From the NCBI GenBank assembly GCA_021781495.1, contig JAJXWS010000003.1, forward strand, positions 40,302 through 104,301: a DNA stretch of 64,000 nt, given 5' to 3'. The first letter of the stretch is position 1; each line of letters starts with the position of its first letter. Below the pieces are notes generated by a model that worked only from the letters and a program-made list of their open reading frames with translations, did not search any database and was not told the origin of the DNA. The position numbers and the translations under genes are program-made. This DNA is from Acidobacteriota bacterium. GTDB taxonomy: Bacteria > Acidobacteriota > Terriglobia > Terriglobales > Acidobacteriaceae. Of the stretch, positions 1 through 8,072 are shown in pieces.

Positions 1-56
1 GTTTGTTCAGCAATCGTTTTCTTGAATTCGCTCACTACGGCACCTGAAAAGGTCAC
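1..56 (-). CDS. possible N-terminal fragment of a gene running off the left edge
   Basis: An open frame runs off the left end on the minus strand. It could start at GTG 56 or GTG 35; from the second start it reads MSEFKKTIAEQ, a plausible cytoplasmic N terminus. A good sigma70-like promoter (-35 TTGACA, -10 TATGCT, 18-bp spacer) lies just upstream. Only 11 to 18 residues are visible, so nothing can be said about function, and the frame could be chance. Confidence 0.3.
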   Translation of the reverse strand, partial: MTFSGAVVSEFKKTIAEQ

Positions 57-73
57 GAAATGAACGCCTGAAG

Positions 74-103
74 AGCATAGCGATTACCCGAAATCCCTGT
101 CAA
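74..103 (-). promoter_or_regulatory. sigma70-like promoter reading toward the left edge
   Basis: On the minus strand a consensus -35 TTGACA (98-103) is followed after 18 bp by TATGCT (74-79). It would start transcription around position 67, just before the candidate GTG starts at 56 and 35. The -35 is perfect; the -10 matches at three positions. Confidence 0.4.
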
Positions 104-196
104 GCGGAAATGCGGGAGGTCGGCTCGTCCTTTCACGAGATAAATCAATTTATCAAGACAGCATTGAACATATAATTCCTTTATTTTCAATGCATT

Positions 197-213
197 GTGG
201 AGATATACTCCAC
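197..213. promoter_or_regulatory. operator-like palindrome
   Basis: A perfect 6-bp inverted repeat, GTGGAG and CTCCAC, is separated by ATATA. Its size and symmetry suit a dimeric repressor site, but it is about 300 bp from the next gene start and no regulator gene is adjacent, so function is inference only. Confidence 0.3.
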
Positions 214-431
214 GACGTCATCCGGCTGTGACCGCTGGGGCCTGCATGGTCTACAGCTGTTATTGCCCATTTTGCCGACAAGAAAAGCTTAATATGCTGA
301 TTTTAAATTCATATACGTCTAACTTCCCCACGCACATTCCGCTATTTTTCCCTCCTGGCACAAGGCTTTTCCCTCCCTGCGATCAGCCCATTTCCCGCAT
401 TAGCGAAAACCTTTACTTGCCAAAATTTCGC

Positions 432-461
432 TTCGGAAACCGTTTGCCCTTGTCATACAAT
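432..461 (+). promoter_or_regulatory. possible promoter of the TPR gene at 505
   Basis: A -10-like TACAAT (456-461) lies 44 bp before the ATG at 505, with a weak -35-like TTCGGA (432-437) 18 bp upstream. The -10 is good, the -35 is poor. Confidence 0.3.
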
Positions 462-504
462 GTCCGAAGTATCGCGTCGCCGACGCCAGGGGAAGGGCAG
501 CCGT

Positions 505-1659
505 ATGAACCGGATTCATCGTGAGCTTCTGACAGCAGTTGCCGTCGGCGCGCTGGCGTCGTGCCTGCTGGCAGCCCAGGCCCCGCCCACCGGTTCCGCG
601 TCCGGCTCGCAGGTGCTGCAACTCCTCCGCAGCGGGGCGCAGGCCATCCACGAGGGGCGCGTCGCCGACGCGGAACAGGACTTCCGCGCGGCCATTGCCG
701 CCGACCCGCAGTTACCCGACGGCTACCTCGGCCTGGGCATGCTCGCCCTGCGCGAAGGAAAAGCTGCCGACGCAGTACAGGCGCTTTCCACAGCCATCCA
801 GCTCAATCCCCAGACGCCCGGCGCGCACATGTTCCTCGGCATCGCGCAGTACCGCATCAGCAGGCTTGACGACGCCATCACGTCGCTGAATCAGGAAGTC
901 GCATTGCAACCGGCAAACGCCGAGGCCCTTACCTGGCTTGGCATGGTGCAGCTGGCTGCCGGACACCCCGAGCTGGCCACCGGCCCGCTCGACCGCGCCT
1001 ATGCGCTCAGCCCCAAAAACGCCAACATCCTCGACTATCGCGCCCGCGCCCACACCCAGGTGGCGCAGCAGTGCTTCCAGCAGCTCTATGCGCTCGATCC
1101 CAAATCCTGGCATGTCCACCGCCTGCTCGCGGAGACCTTCTCCGCGTCCAAGCAGCCGGACCAGGCCATCGTGGAATACAAGGCCGCACTCGACGAGCAG
1201 CCCAACAATCCTGATATCTATGAAGCGCTCGGCAACGAGTACATGCGCATCGGCTACACCGCGGATGCGCTGAAGGCCTATGAGCAGCAGCTCGCGCTTG
1301 ACCCGCACAATCCCGTAGCACTGTTCAACTGCGGCAAGATTCACATTGACAGCGACGAGCCTGCGCTGGGCATTCCGCTGCTGCAGCAGGCCGTGGACGC
1401 ACACGCCAGCCCTGCGCCCGCGTACTACTACCTCGGCCTCGGTTATTCCAAGTCCGGCCAGTACGAGCAGTCTGCCAAGGCGCTGGAGCAGAGCCTCGCC
1501 AGCCAGCCCTCCCCCTTCATCGAGCAGAACGACTGGTACGCGCTGGTGCGCGTCTACCAGCGGCTGAACCGCCCGGCAGACTCACAGCATGCTCTGGATG
1601 AGTTCAAGCGGCTGAAAGCCGCCTCTGCAGCGCAGGCTCCAAACCCCGCGCACAACTGA
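505..1659 (+). CDS. secreted tetratricopeptide-repeat protein
   Basis: The 384-residue product begins with an apparent signal peptide (MNRIHRELLTAVAVGALAS, Ala-rich cleavage region) and then consists of about nine tandem TPR units of roughly 34 residues, recognisable by recurring patterns such as AIQLNP and ALDPHNP. I chose ATG 505 over an upstream in-frame start at 460 because the purine-rich AGGGGAAGG sits about 8 bases before it and it opens directly into the signal peptide. TPR proteins are protein-interaction scaffolds; the partner is unknown. It ends five bases before the stop of the convergent FG-GAP/ASPIC gene. Secreted TPR and ASPIC/FG-GAP proteins often occur together, so a shared envelope role is plausible. 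Confidence 0.85.
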   Translation: MNRIHRELLTAVAVGALASCLLAAQAPPTGSASGSQVLQLLRSGAQAIHEGRVADAEQDFRAAIAADPQLPDGYLGLGMLALREGKAADAVQALSTAIQLNPQTPGAHMFLGIAQYRISRLDDAITSLNQEVALQPANAEALTWLGMVQLAAGHPELATGPLDRAYALSPKNANILDYRARAHTQVAQQCFQQLYALDPKSWHVHRLLAETFSASKQPDQAIVEYKAALDEQPNNPDIYEALGNEYMRIGYTADALKAYEQQLALDPHNPVALFNCGKIHIDSDEPALGIPLLQQAVDAHASPAPAYYYLGLGYSKSGQYEQSAKALEQSLASQPSPFIEQNDWYALVRVYQRLNRPADSQHALDEFKRLKAASAAQAPNPAHN

Positions 1660-1664
1660 TCCGC

Positions 1665-3380
1665 TTATTGCTGCGGCTCGTCCACGGTCACCATTCGGTC
1701 GCCGGTGACGTTCTTCAGCTCCTGCACAATTCCGCTCGGCCAGCGAATCTCCACGCTCTGCGCGCTTGACTCGGCACCCAACCCGAAGTGCGCACGCGGA
1801 TCGCTTGACGACAGGTAGCCGCTCGCCGTCGTCACCGTCCACCACTGCGAACCTTTCGCGGTCGTCACCTTCACCAAAGCCCCAATGCCGTCGCGATTGC
1901 TCTTGTGTCCCACGAGTTTCAGCGTCAGCCAGTGATTGCTTGTCTGCGTCAGGTTATGCAACACGTGCACCGGGCCGCCGTTGGTCGTCACCACCGCATC
2001 GATGCGGCCGTCATTGTCGATATCGCCGATGGCCATGCCGCGGCCCACCCACGCCTCGTGGAAGATCTGCCCTGACATCGACGACACATCCACAAAGTGC
2101 GTTCCCATGTTGCGCAGCAGCATCATCGGCTCGCGATAGTGCAGTTGCGGATAGCTCTTCTCCACCGTATCCAGATCGTGCCCCTGCGCAATCAGCAGAT
2201 CCTTCCAGCCGTCGTTGTCATAGTCCACAAAGCGCAGGCTCCAGCCCGAGTGCAACAGCGTCATGCGCCCCACGCCGGTCGAGTAGCTTGCGTAGTCAAA
2301 CGTGCCGTCATGCGCGTTGTGGTAGAGCGCATACTTCTGGTTGGCCAGGTTCGTCACCACCAGGTCCGGCCATCCGTCGTTGTCATAGTCGCTGAAGTCC
2401 ACGCCCATGCCGGCATACGTGCGCCCGTCGCCATCCACGGCCACGGCAGACTCCAGCCCGACCTCCTCAAACGTCCCGTCCTTCTTCTGGTGAAACAGGA
2501 ACTCGGGCATCGAGTCATTGGAGACAAAGATGTCCATGCGCCCGTCGCGGTCATAGTCGGCAATCGCAATGCCCAGCGCCTTCGCAGGCTTGTCCAGCCC
2601 CAGCTTGTGCGCCTCCTCGGTAAAGTGCCCGTTGCCGTCGTTGTGGTAGACCAGCATCGTAATCGGCGGAAACACGTCCGGATGGCAGTAGCCGCGATTG
2701 TCCGGCTGCCCGCAGAACTTGTCATTCCAGTCCCACGTCACGTAGCGGTCCACCACCAGGTCCAGCCGCCCGTCGTTATCCAGGTCCACCCAGGCCGCGC
2801 TCGACGACCACCCGCCACCGCCCACGCCAGCCTTATCCGTCACATCGGTAAACGTGCAGTTGCCATTGTTGTGGTACAGGTGGTTGCTTCCGTAGCCGGT
2901 CACATACAGGTCTTCGTAGCCGTCGTTGTCATAGTCGCCCACGGCCACGCCCATGCCATAGCCCACACCCTGCAGGCCAGCTTTTTCCGTAATGTCCTCA
3001 AAGGTCCCATCCTTCTTCTGGTGGAACATCCGGTTCCAGTACTCCGGTCCCGTCTTTTGCGGAATGAAGCCGACCGGGGTCGGGTCAGGATATGGCGCTC
3101 CGTTCACCAGAAAAAGATCCAGCCGCCCGTCGTTATCGCAGTCAAACAGTGCCACGCCTGAGCCCATTGTCTCGATCAGATATTTGCGCGAGGTATGCGG
3201 CGCCTGGTGCTGAAACTGAATGCCGGTCTGCGGCGTAATATCCACAAACCTGCCCGGCGTCACGCCAGCGGGATCGGCCATCCGGCCCGCCTCCTGCGCC
3301 TGCAATCCGGCTCCGCACCCGAGCAGCGCGCCAATCCACAGCGCCGCCCACCACTCACCTCTAATGCCTCTCCACTTCAC
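1665..3380 (-). CDS. secreted FG-GAP/VCBS repeat protein with ASPIC/UnbV C-terminal domain (CRTAC1-like)
   Basis: The 571-residue product has a signal peptide, then many calcium-binding-like loops of the type DxDNDGxxD (for example DCDNDGRLD, DYDNDGYED, DYDRDGRMD, DIDNDGRID), typical of FG-GAP/VCBS beta-propeller repeats. The C terminus (roughly the last 80 residues, with RDGIGALV, SGYLSSSDPRAHFGLG and IRWPSG) is an ASPIC/UnbV domain. The frame stays open upstream to 3770, but that part overlaps the GH43 gene; GTG 3380 opens straight into a signal peptide and is preferred. It lies 77 bases after the GH43 stop on the same strand, so co-transcription is possible. Its biochemical role is unknown; family members are extracellular and probably bind calcium. 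Confidence 0.88.
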   Translation of the reverse strand: MKWRGIRGEWWAALWIGALLGCGAGLQAQEAGRMADPAGVTPGRFVDITPQTGIQFQHQAPHTSRKYLIETMGSGVALFDCDNDGRLDLFLVNGAPYPDPTPVGFIPQKTGPEYWNRMFHQKKDGTFEDITEKAGLQGVGYGMGVAVGDYDNDGYEDLYVTGYGSNHLYHNNGNCTFTDVTDKAGVGGGGWSSSAAWVDLDNDGRLDLVVDRYVTWDWNDKFCGQPDNRGYCHPDVFPPITMLVYHNDGNGHFTEEAHKLGLDKPAKALGIAIADYDRDGRMDIFVSNDSMPEFLFHQKKDGTFEEVGLESAVAVDGDGRTYAGMGVDFSDYDNDGWPDLVVTNLANQKYALYHNAHDGTFDYASYSTGVGRMTLLHSGWSLRFVDYDNDGWKDLLIAQGHDLDTVEKSYPQLHYREPMMLLRNMGTHFVDVSSMSGQIFHEAWVGRGMAIGDIDNDGRIDAVVTTNGGPVHVLHNLTQTSNHWLTLKLVGHKSNRDGIGALVKVTTAKGSQWWTVTTASGYLSSSDPRAHFGLGAESSAQSVEIRWPSGIVQELKNVTGDRMVTVDEPQQ

Positions 3381-3457
3381 TGCCGGCTCAATGCTCCCGT
3401 CTGCTCTGCTTGCGCGTCTGCAATCAGTCTCCCACACAGCCCCCACCCGCGGCAGCC

Positions 3458-4504
3458 TTACTTCGACTCGCCGGTGGTGCCCAGTGCCGCGTGCGGCCAG
3501 CCGCCCTGCCACGTCAGCGTTGATATCTGCAGCGCAGGCTTGCCCGTCGCTGCATCGTAGGCATGGAAGACGATGATGTCGCCCTCCGGCCTCTGCAGCA
3601 CTGACTCGCCGCCGGGCCCCAGCCACCGGCTGCTGGCGCCCAGCAGTTGCGTGCCGCCGCCCTGCATCATCGGCTTGCCGGTCGCATCCACATAGGGGCC
3701 GGTCACGTTGCTCGATCGTCCCACCATCGTGCGATACGTGCTGTGCGTTCCCCGGCAGCAAAGATCCCAAGAGACAAACAGGTAGAAAAAGTCCCCATGC
3801 CGCACAACAAACGGAGCCTCCACCGCCTCCCAGTCAGGCGGCAGTCCCGGCTTGGCCGGAGTTGCGTCCGGCGGGTGTGCCCGCGTCGCCAGCGAATAAA
3901 GCTTCGTATCGCTTGCGGACAACTTGCCCGTCGCCGCGTCGAGCTTGCGCATCTTGATCCCGCTCCAGAAGCTGCCGAAGCTCATCCAAGGTTGCCCCTG
4001 CGCGTCCAGCACAATGTTGGGATCAATCGCATTAAAGTTGTCCGCATCCACGGACTTCAGCACCAGGCCCTCATCCTTCCAGTGATACTTCGGGCTCTTC
4101 GGGTCAAGCGTCTCATTCGTGGCCAGCGCAATGCCCGAGGTGTTCCGTCCAAACAGCGAGTAGGCATAGTACAGGTGATACCGGCCCGCAAAATACGAAA
4201 CATCCGGCGCCCACAGCTCGCGCGTTCCGGGGCTCGTCTCGCGGATCCACGCCGGAATCGCGTCAAACACCTGGCCGCACAGCTTCCACTCCGTCAAGTT
4301 CGTCGAGCAGCGAATGGCAAACTGGCCGCCACCCGGCGCCTTCCCCGTAGCGAACACATAGTAGGCATTGCCTTCCCGCGCAATGGAGGGGTCATGCATC
4401 ATGGGATAGTCGCCGCTTAGTTGCAGGGCTTTGGGCTCCTGCGCCATCAGTGCGGGTACGCAAACCAGCGCAAGCGCTGCAATCAACAGATGGTTCATAC
4501 GCAT
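3458..4504 (-). CDS. GH43 arabinan endo-1,5-alpha-L-arabinanase, secreted
   Basis: The 348-residue product has a signal peptide (residues 1-21) and a five-bladed GH43 propeller. The three expected acids are visible: Asp38 in HDPS (general base), Asp161 in AIDPN (pKa modulator) and Glu229 in EAPFV (general acid). Other family landmarks are RELWAPD, YYAYS, FGSFWSGI and CCRGTHSTY. These features favour the endo-arabinanase branch over beta-xylosidase. ATG 4504 is chosen because GGAG lies 9 bases upstream; ATG 4498 is also possible. It is divergent from a second GH43 gene at 4973. The enzyme would cut alpha-1,5-linked arabinan outside the cytoplasm. Confidence 0.88.
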   Translation of the reverse strand: MRMNHLLIAALALVCVPALMAQEPKALQLSGDYPMMHDPSIAREGNAYYVFATGKAPGGGQFAIRCSTNLTEWKLCGQVFDAIPAWIRETSPGTRELWAPDVSYFAGRYHLYYAYSLFGRNTSGIALATNETLDPKSPKYHWKDEGLVLKSVDADNFNAIDPNIVLDAQGQPWMSFGSFWSGIKMRKLDAATGKLSASDTKLYSLATRAHPPDATPAKPGLPPDWEAVEAPFVVRHGDFFYLFVSWDLCCRGTHSTYRTMVGRSSNVTGPYVDATGKPMMQGGGTQLLGASSRWLGPGGESVLQRPEGDIIVFHAYDAATGKPALQISTLTWQGGWPHAALGTTGESK

Positions 4505-4791
4505 GGGAGACTTCTCCGAGCAGGCGGGCAAGCAGTGCCAGCCATGGGCAAACGTTTCCTAGCGGAAAATCCTATACTCTCGCCCCGGGCCATTGCAATC
4601 GGCCATCTTACCTATGCCCAAAACCGCGACGAGCATTGGCCGCTGCCGCGCCGTGCACCATGGCCTCCAGGTCGCAGTTGTGCAGGCAGCCCTCCAGAGC
4701 GGCCCTTCGACCGGCGCATCCGCGCACCAAGCTACTGATATGCATAGTCTTGCATTGCATTCCTGCCCGGCATTGAGCTGTCGCAGACCTC

Positions 4792-4807
4792 CGGTAACCG
4801 CTTACCG
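4792..4807. promoter_or_regulatory. LacI-family operator candidate
   Basis: The 16-bp near-palindrome CGGTAACCGCTTACCG contains AACCGCTT, matching the AANCGNTT core expected of LacI/GalR-family operators. It ends four bases before the -35 element of the promoter at 4811, where a regulator could control the rightward arabinanase gene and perhaps the leftward one. No LacI-family gene is in the window. Confidence 0.5.
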
Positions 4808-4810
4808 TAG

Positions 4811-4841
4811 TTGACAGTCTCACGCCAACTCGGGGTATACT
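4811..4841 (+). promoter_or_regulatory. promoter candidate for the ricin-GH43 gene
   Basis: A perfect TTGACA (4811-4816) is followed by TATACT (4836-4841), but the spacer is 19 bp, which is long. The GTG start at 4973 is 131 bases downstream, leaving a substantial leader. Confidence 0.4.
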
Positions 4842-4972
4842 TTGGCTCGCGCTGCCAGCTTGACCCATCCAGAACTCTGCAAGTTGAGACAGGGAATGCT
4901 CTATAGGGTCAGTGCCTCGGCCCGTGCGGTAAACGATTTCTACGCCGCATATCCACTTTTCGGAGGAATCCA

Positions 4973-6556
4973 GTGAAGCTTCGACTTCTTTCTCTTACCG
5001 CACTTACAGCCGCCTTCCTCATCGTAGGATGCGGCGGCGGTGGCACCACCTCGACAACCGGCACCGGCTCTGGCGGCGTCTCCGGGCCCGACATGGGCAC
5101 AGTCACCGGCGTCAACGACAGCTACGACCTCAAGCTCAAGAATGCCTCCACCGGCCTCGTTCTCGGCATCTCCGGCCAAAGCCAGATCGCGGGCACCAAC
5201 GTCGCGCAGGAGTCCGACAGCGGCTCCACCGATGCCCTGTGGCACGCCATGCCAATGAACAACGCCCAATACAACATTGAAAACATGCTCACCCATCAGG
5301 TGATGGGCGTCCAGAACGCCTCCACCAACAGCGGTGCCCAGGTGCTGCAATGGGCTGACAACGGCACCGCCGACCATCTCTGGCAGTTCTACATCCTCTC
5401 AGACGGCAACTACCTCATCAAGAACGTGAACAGCGGGATGTACCTCGAGGTCGCCGGCGGCGGCACCTCCACCAGCGCCACCATTGACCAGGCACCCCGC
5501 GCCAGCAGCGGCAAATACCAGGAGTGGACCGTCGCGCAGACCACCACGGCCGCTTATCCGGCGCCCCGCACCGTCAACGGCACAGGCGTTTACGTGCATG
5601 ACCCCTACATGCTCAGGGATGCCAATGGCACCTACTGGCTCTACGGAACCCACCAGACACTGGCCTCGTCCACGGACCTGACCACCTTTACCTACAACCA
5701 GAGCTGCACCACAGCGCAGCGCAGCGGATACACCAGCTACTGCCCCATCATCGGCCCTGACTTTGCCTCGTGGGCAGGCCTGCAGACCCCGCCTTCGTGG
5801 AACAACGGCGCCAATACGGACCTGTGGGCACCCAGCCTGATGGTCTCCAACGGCATTTACTACCTCTACTACGCCATTCCCTACGAGCCCAGCACAGGGG
5901 CTGAAGCCCTCATCGGCCTTGCCACCAGCACCTCACCCACCGGCCCGTGGACAGACAACGGCTGGGTCATCAAGTCCTGGACCAGTTCCACCACGCCGCC
6001 CGCCGGCTTTACCGCCACCGCCTACAACGCCATTGACCCCGCGCCGTTCGTCGACACCGCCGGCAACTGGTGGATGGTCTTCGGCTCGTGGTTCGACGGC
6101 ATTCATCTCATACAGCTCGACCCCACCACCGGCCTGCGGTCCACCACCAACACCACGCTCTACACCATTGCCCGGCGCGGCTCACCCTCCGCTGGGGAAG
6201 AAGGACCGTTCATCTACTACTGGAACGGCTACTACTATTACTTCGCGCCCATCAACGTCTGCTGCAACGGCGATGCCAGCACCTACCGCATCATCGTGGG
6301 CCGCTCGCAAACCGTCACCGGACCCTATCTTGACCGCGGCGGCATGGATCTTATGCAGGGCGGCGGCACCATCCTGCTCAGCGCCCATGCCAACATCAAC
6401 GGTCCCGGCGGCCAAAGCGTCTTTACCGACACCGTGAACGGCACGCCCACGCCCACATTGGTCTACCATTATTACGACGGCAACACCAACGGCCTGCCTA
6501 CACTGGGCATCAACCGGCTCGGCTTCGACGCTGACGGTTGGCCCTACGTGCAGTAG
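4973..6556 (+). CDS. lipoprotein with ricin-type lectin domain fused to GH43 endo-arabinanase
   Basis: The 527-residue product has a lipoprotein signal with lipobox IVGC (lipidated Cys about residue 20) and a Gly/Thr linker. A ricin-type beta-trefoil of about 140 residues follows (repeats such as LVLGISGQ, VMGVQNAS, MYLEVAGGG and QEWTV), and then a GH43 catalytic domain from about residue 195. The catalytic acids are the Asp in VHDPYM, the Asp in AIDPAPF and the Glu pair in EEGPFI. GTG 4973 has GGAGGA about 5 bases upstream. The lectin module probably anchors the enzyme on polysaccharide. The neighbouring GH43 enzyme has no such module, so the two may act in sequence on arabinan. Confidence 0.9.
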   Translation: MKLRLLSLTALTAAFLIVGCGGGGTTSTTGTGSGGVSGPDMGTVTGVNDSYDLKLKNASTGLVLGISGQSQIAGTNVAQESDSGSTDALWHAMPMNNAQYNIENMLTHQVMGVQNASTNSGAQVLQWADNGTADHLWQFYILSDGNYLIKNVNSGMYLEVAGGGTSTSATIDQAPRASSGKYQEWTVAQTTTAAYPAPRTVNGTGVYVHDPYMLRDANGTYWLYGTHQTLASSTDLTTFTYNQSCTTAQRSGYTSYCPIIGPDFASWAGLQTPPSWNNGANTDLWAPSLMVSNGIYYLYYAIPYEPSTGAEALIGLATSTSPTGPWTDNGWVIKSWTSSTTPPAGFTATAYNAIDPAPFVDTAGNWWMVFGSWFDGIHLIQLDPTTGLRSTTNTTLYTIARRGSPSAGEEGPFIYYWNGYYYYFAPINVCCNGDASTYRIIVGRSQTVTGPYLDRGGMDLMQGGGTILLSAHANINGPGGQSVFTDTVNGTPTPTLVYHYYDGNTNGLPTLGINRLGFDADGWPYVQ

Positions 6557-6580
6557 CCGCGGTCTGCCTGACGATAGACC

Positions 6581-7522
6581 ATGATCAAGCCGTATTCCAT
6601 ACTCCTCACCGCCGGAGCAGCAGCCCTCATCGCCTGCTCCGGCCTCTGCTCCGCACAGCAGATTCCCGACAAGACCGTGCCCCGCCCCAGCCGGCCCATC
6701 CTGCAGGATGAGCCACCCGCGCCATCCTCGGCCGCGGCCCTGGAGGCAAAGTTGCGCAGCGAGGTGCAGGCCAATCCCAACTCCGCCGATCTGCTCTATC
6801 GACTCGCGCTGCTGCTGCAGCAGGAAAACAAACCGCGCGAATCGCTCCAGGTCTTCACGCAGGCGGCCGGGCTGCAAAAGCCCACCGCTGACCAGCTACG
6901 CTCCGTCGCACTCAACTACGTACTGCTCAACGACTACGACGACGCCGTTCACTGGCTGCGCGTGGCTCTTGGCTTCGAACCGAACAACGTGAGTGTTCTC
7001 TACAGTCTGGGCCGATGCTTCTACACGCAGAACAACTTTCCCCAGGCCGAGGTCGCATTCCTCCGCATCCTGCAGTTGCAGCCGCGCAACATCAAGGCCA
7101 TGGAGAACCTGGGCCTCACTTACGATGGCGAGAACAAGCCCGATCTGGCCGAGAAGGCGCTCCGCACCGCCGCCACCTGGGATGCCGCGCAACCCTCAGC
7201 CGACCCCTGGCCCGCGCTCGATCTGGGAGTCTTTCTCCTCGACCAGAGCCGCACTGCAGAGGCTGTGCCGTTCCTCACCCGCGCCGCCTCGCTTGCGCCC
7301 TCGCTCCCGCTGGCCCGCCTCACTCTGGGCCGCGCGCTGGTGCTCACAGGCCAGTCCGCCACCGGCATCAAGGAGCTCGAAGCCGCCGCGCAGCTCGACC
7401 CCCAGAACCCCAAGATCCACTTTGAACTGGGCCACGCCTATCGCGATGCCGGCCAGCTCGACAAAGCCCGCACCGAGTTCGCGCTCAGCAAGTCCTTATA
7501 CGGCTCCCACAACCAGAACTAG
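6581..7522 (+). CDS. secreted TPR-repeat protein
   Basis: The 313-residue product has a signal peptide (residues 1-26, ending near CSAQQ) and then about six TPR units (for example LLYRLALLLQQENKPRESLQVF and LGFEPNNVSVLYSLGRCFY in outline). It starts 24 bases after the ricin-GH43 stop on the same strand, so it is probably the distal gene of that transcript. The role is likely scaffolding in the periplasm or at the outer membrane; the partner is unknown. Confidence 0.82.
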   Translation: MIKPYSILLTAGAAALIACSGLCSAQQIPDKTVPRPSRPILQDEPPAPSSAAALEAKLRSEVQANPNSADLLYRLALLLQQENKPRESLQVFTQAAGLQKPTADQLRSVALNYVLLNDYDDAVHWLRVALGFEPNNVSVLYSLGRCFYTQNNFPQAEVAFLRILQLQPRNIKAMENLGLTYDGENKPDLAEKALRTAATWDAAQPSADPWPALDLGVFLLDQSRTAEAVPFLTRAASLAPSLPLARLTLGRALVLTGQSATGIKELEAAAQLDPQNPKIHFELGHAYRDAGQLDKARTEFALSKSLYGSHNQN

Positions 7523-7642
7523 GCCGCCGCAAAGCGAAGAAACGGCTGCCGTCCAGCGCCCAGCATCAGACCTAGCGCGGTCAGGTCACGCACAGCAATG
7601 TCGCGTCATTGCTGATCTCTACTCATGATGTGTTGAAAATAT

Positions 7643-7994
7643 TGGTGGAGGCGGCGGGAGTCGAACCCGCGTCCGAAATCGCTGTCAGCCAGGAGAGTCC
7701 ATGCTCAGTCCGGTTCCGCATGTTTCGCCGGCGGCGCTCAGAACGGACAAGATGCGCCGAAAGCTAGTCCGATGATCTTGCGCAAGTAACACGGACCGAG
7801 CTACTTACGCCAGCCTGCTGTGCGACGCCCGCTCGCGGCCCACAGGCAAAGCCGCGGAGGACGGCTGCTTAGTTAATTAAGCAGCAAGTGCCAGATTGTC
7901 GTTGGCAACTTTTGTTTTGCGAGCGATTACGGGTGCCCACACCCCGACATGCCTCCCATGCCGCAATCGATCCCGTCGAAACCGTGACGCCCCC
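7643..7994 (-). ncRNA. ssrA: transfer-messenger RNA (tmRNA)
   Basis: The minus strand starts with GGGGGCG and the conserved CACGGTTTCGACGGG. It ends with a tRNA-like T arm (GGGTTCGACTCCC), the acceptor CGCCTCC, A and an encoded CCA; the 7-bp acceptor pairs with one G-U. The tag frame ends in ANDNLALAA then TAA TTAA. By analogy with the E. coli TAGTC|GCA context, TAATC|GCT suggests a resume codon giving ARKTKVANDNLALAA. Length is 352 nt. It rescues ribosomes stalled on broken mRNAs, with SmpB. Confidence 0.95.
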
Positions 7995-8072
7995 AAAAAG
8001 GAAGGTGCCAGCCGGGCCAACTGGCTCGTGCTGCTACCTCTATTCTACGCCGAATCGGGATTTGCCGCCGGA

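Larger units (their letters stand above)
57..504. other. intergenic region without a convincing gene
   Basis: This stretch of about 450 bases is visibly richer in A and T than the genes. It holds the leftward promoter, a palindrome at 197-213 and a possible rightward promoter at 432-461. An open frame at 195-524 on the plus strand lacks a plausible start context, has no recognisable motif and overlaps the TPR gene, so I do not call it. Confidence 0.5.
4505..4972. other. divergent regulatory region between two arabinanase genes
   Basis: About 470 bases separate the two GH43 starts. The right half holds a LacI-type operator (4792-4807) and a promoter-like pair (4811-4841). I see no gene here; short open frames on both strands lack start context and motifs. 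Confidence 0.6.

Noticed and set aside
195..524. Plus-strand open frame before the TPR gene
   Set aside because: It has no ribosome site or motif and overlaps the TPR gene in another frame.
3381..3770. N-terminal extension of the FG-GAP/ASPIC gene
   Set aside because: It overlaps the GH43 gene and lacks a signal peptide; GTG 3380 opens directly into one.
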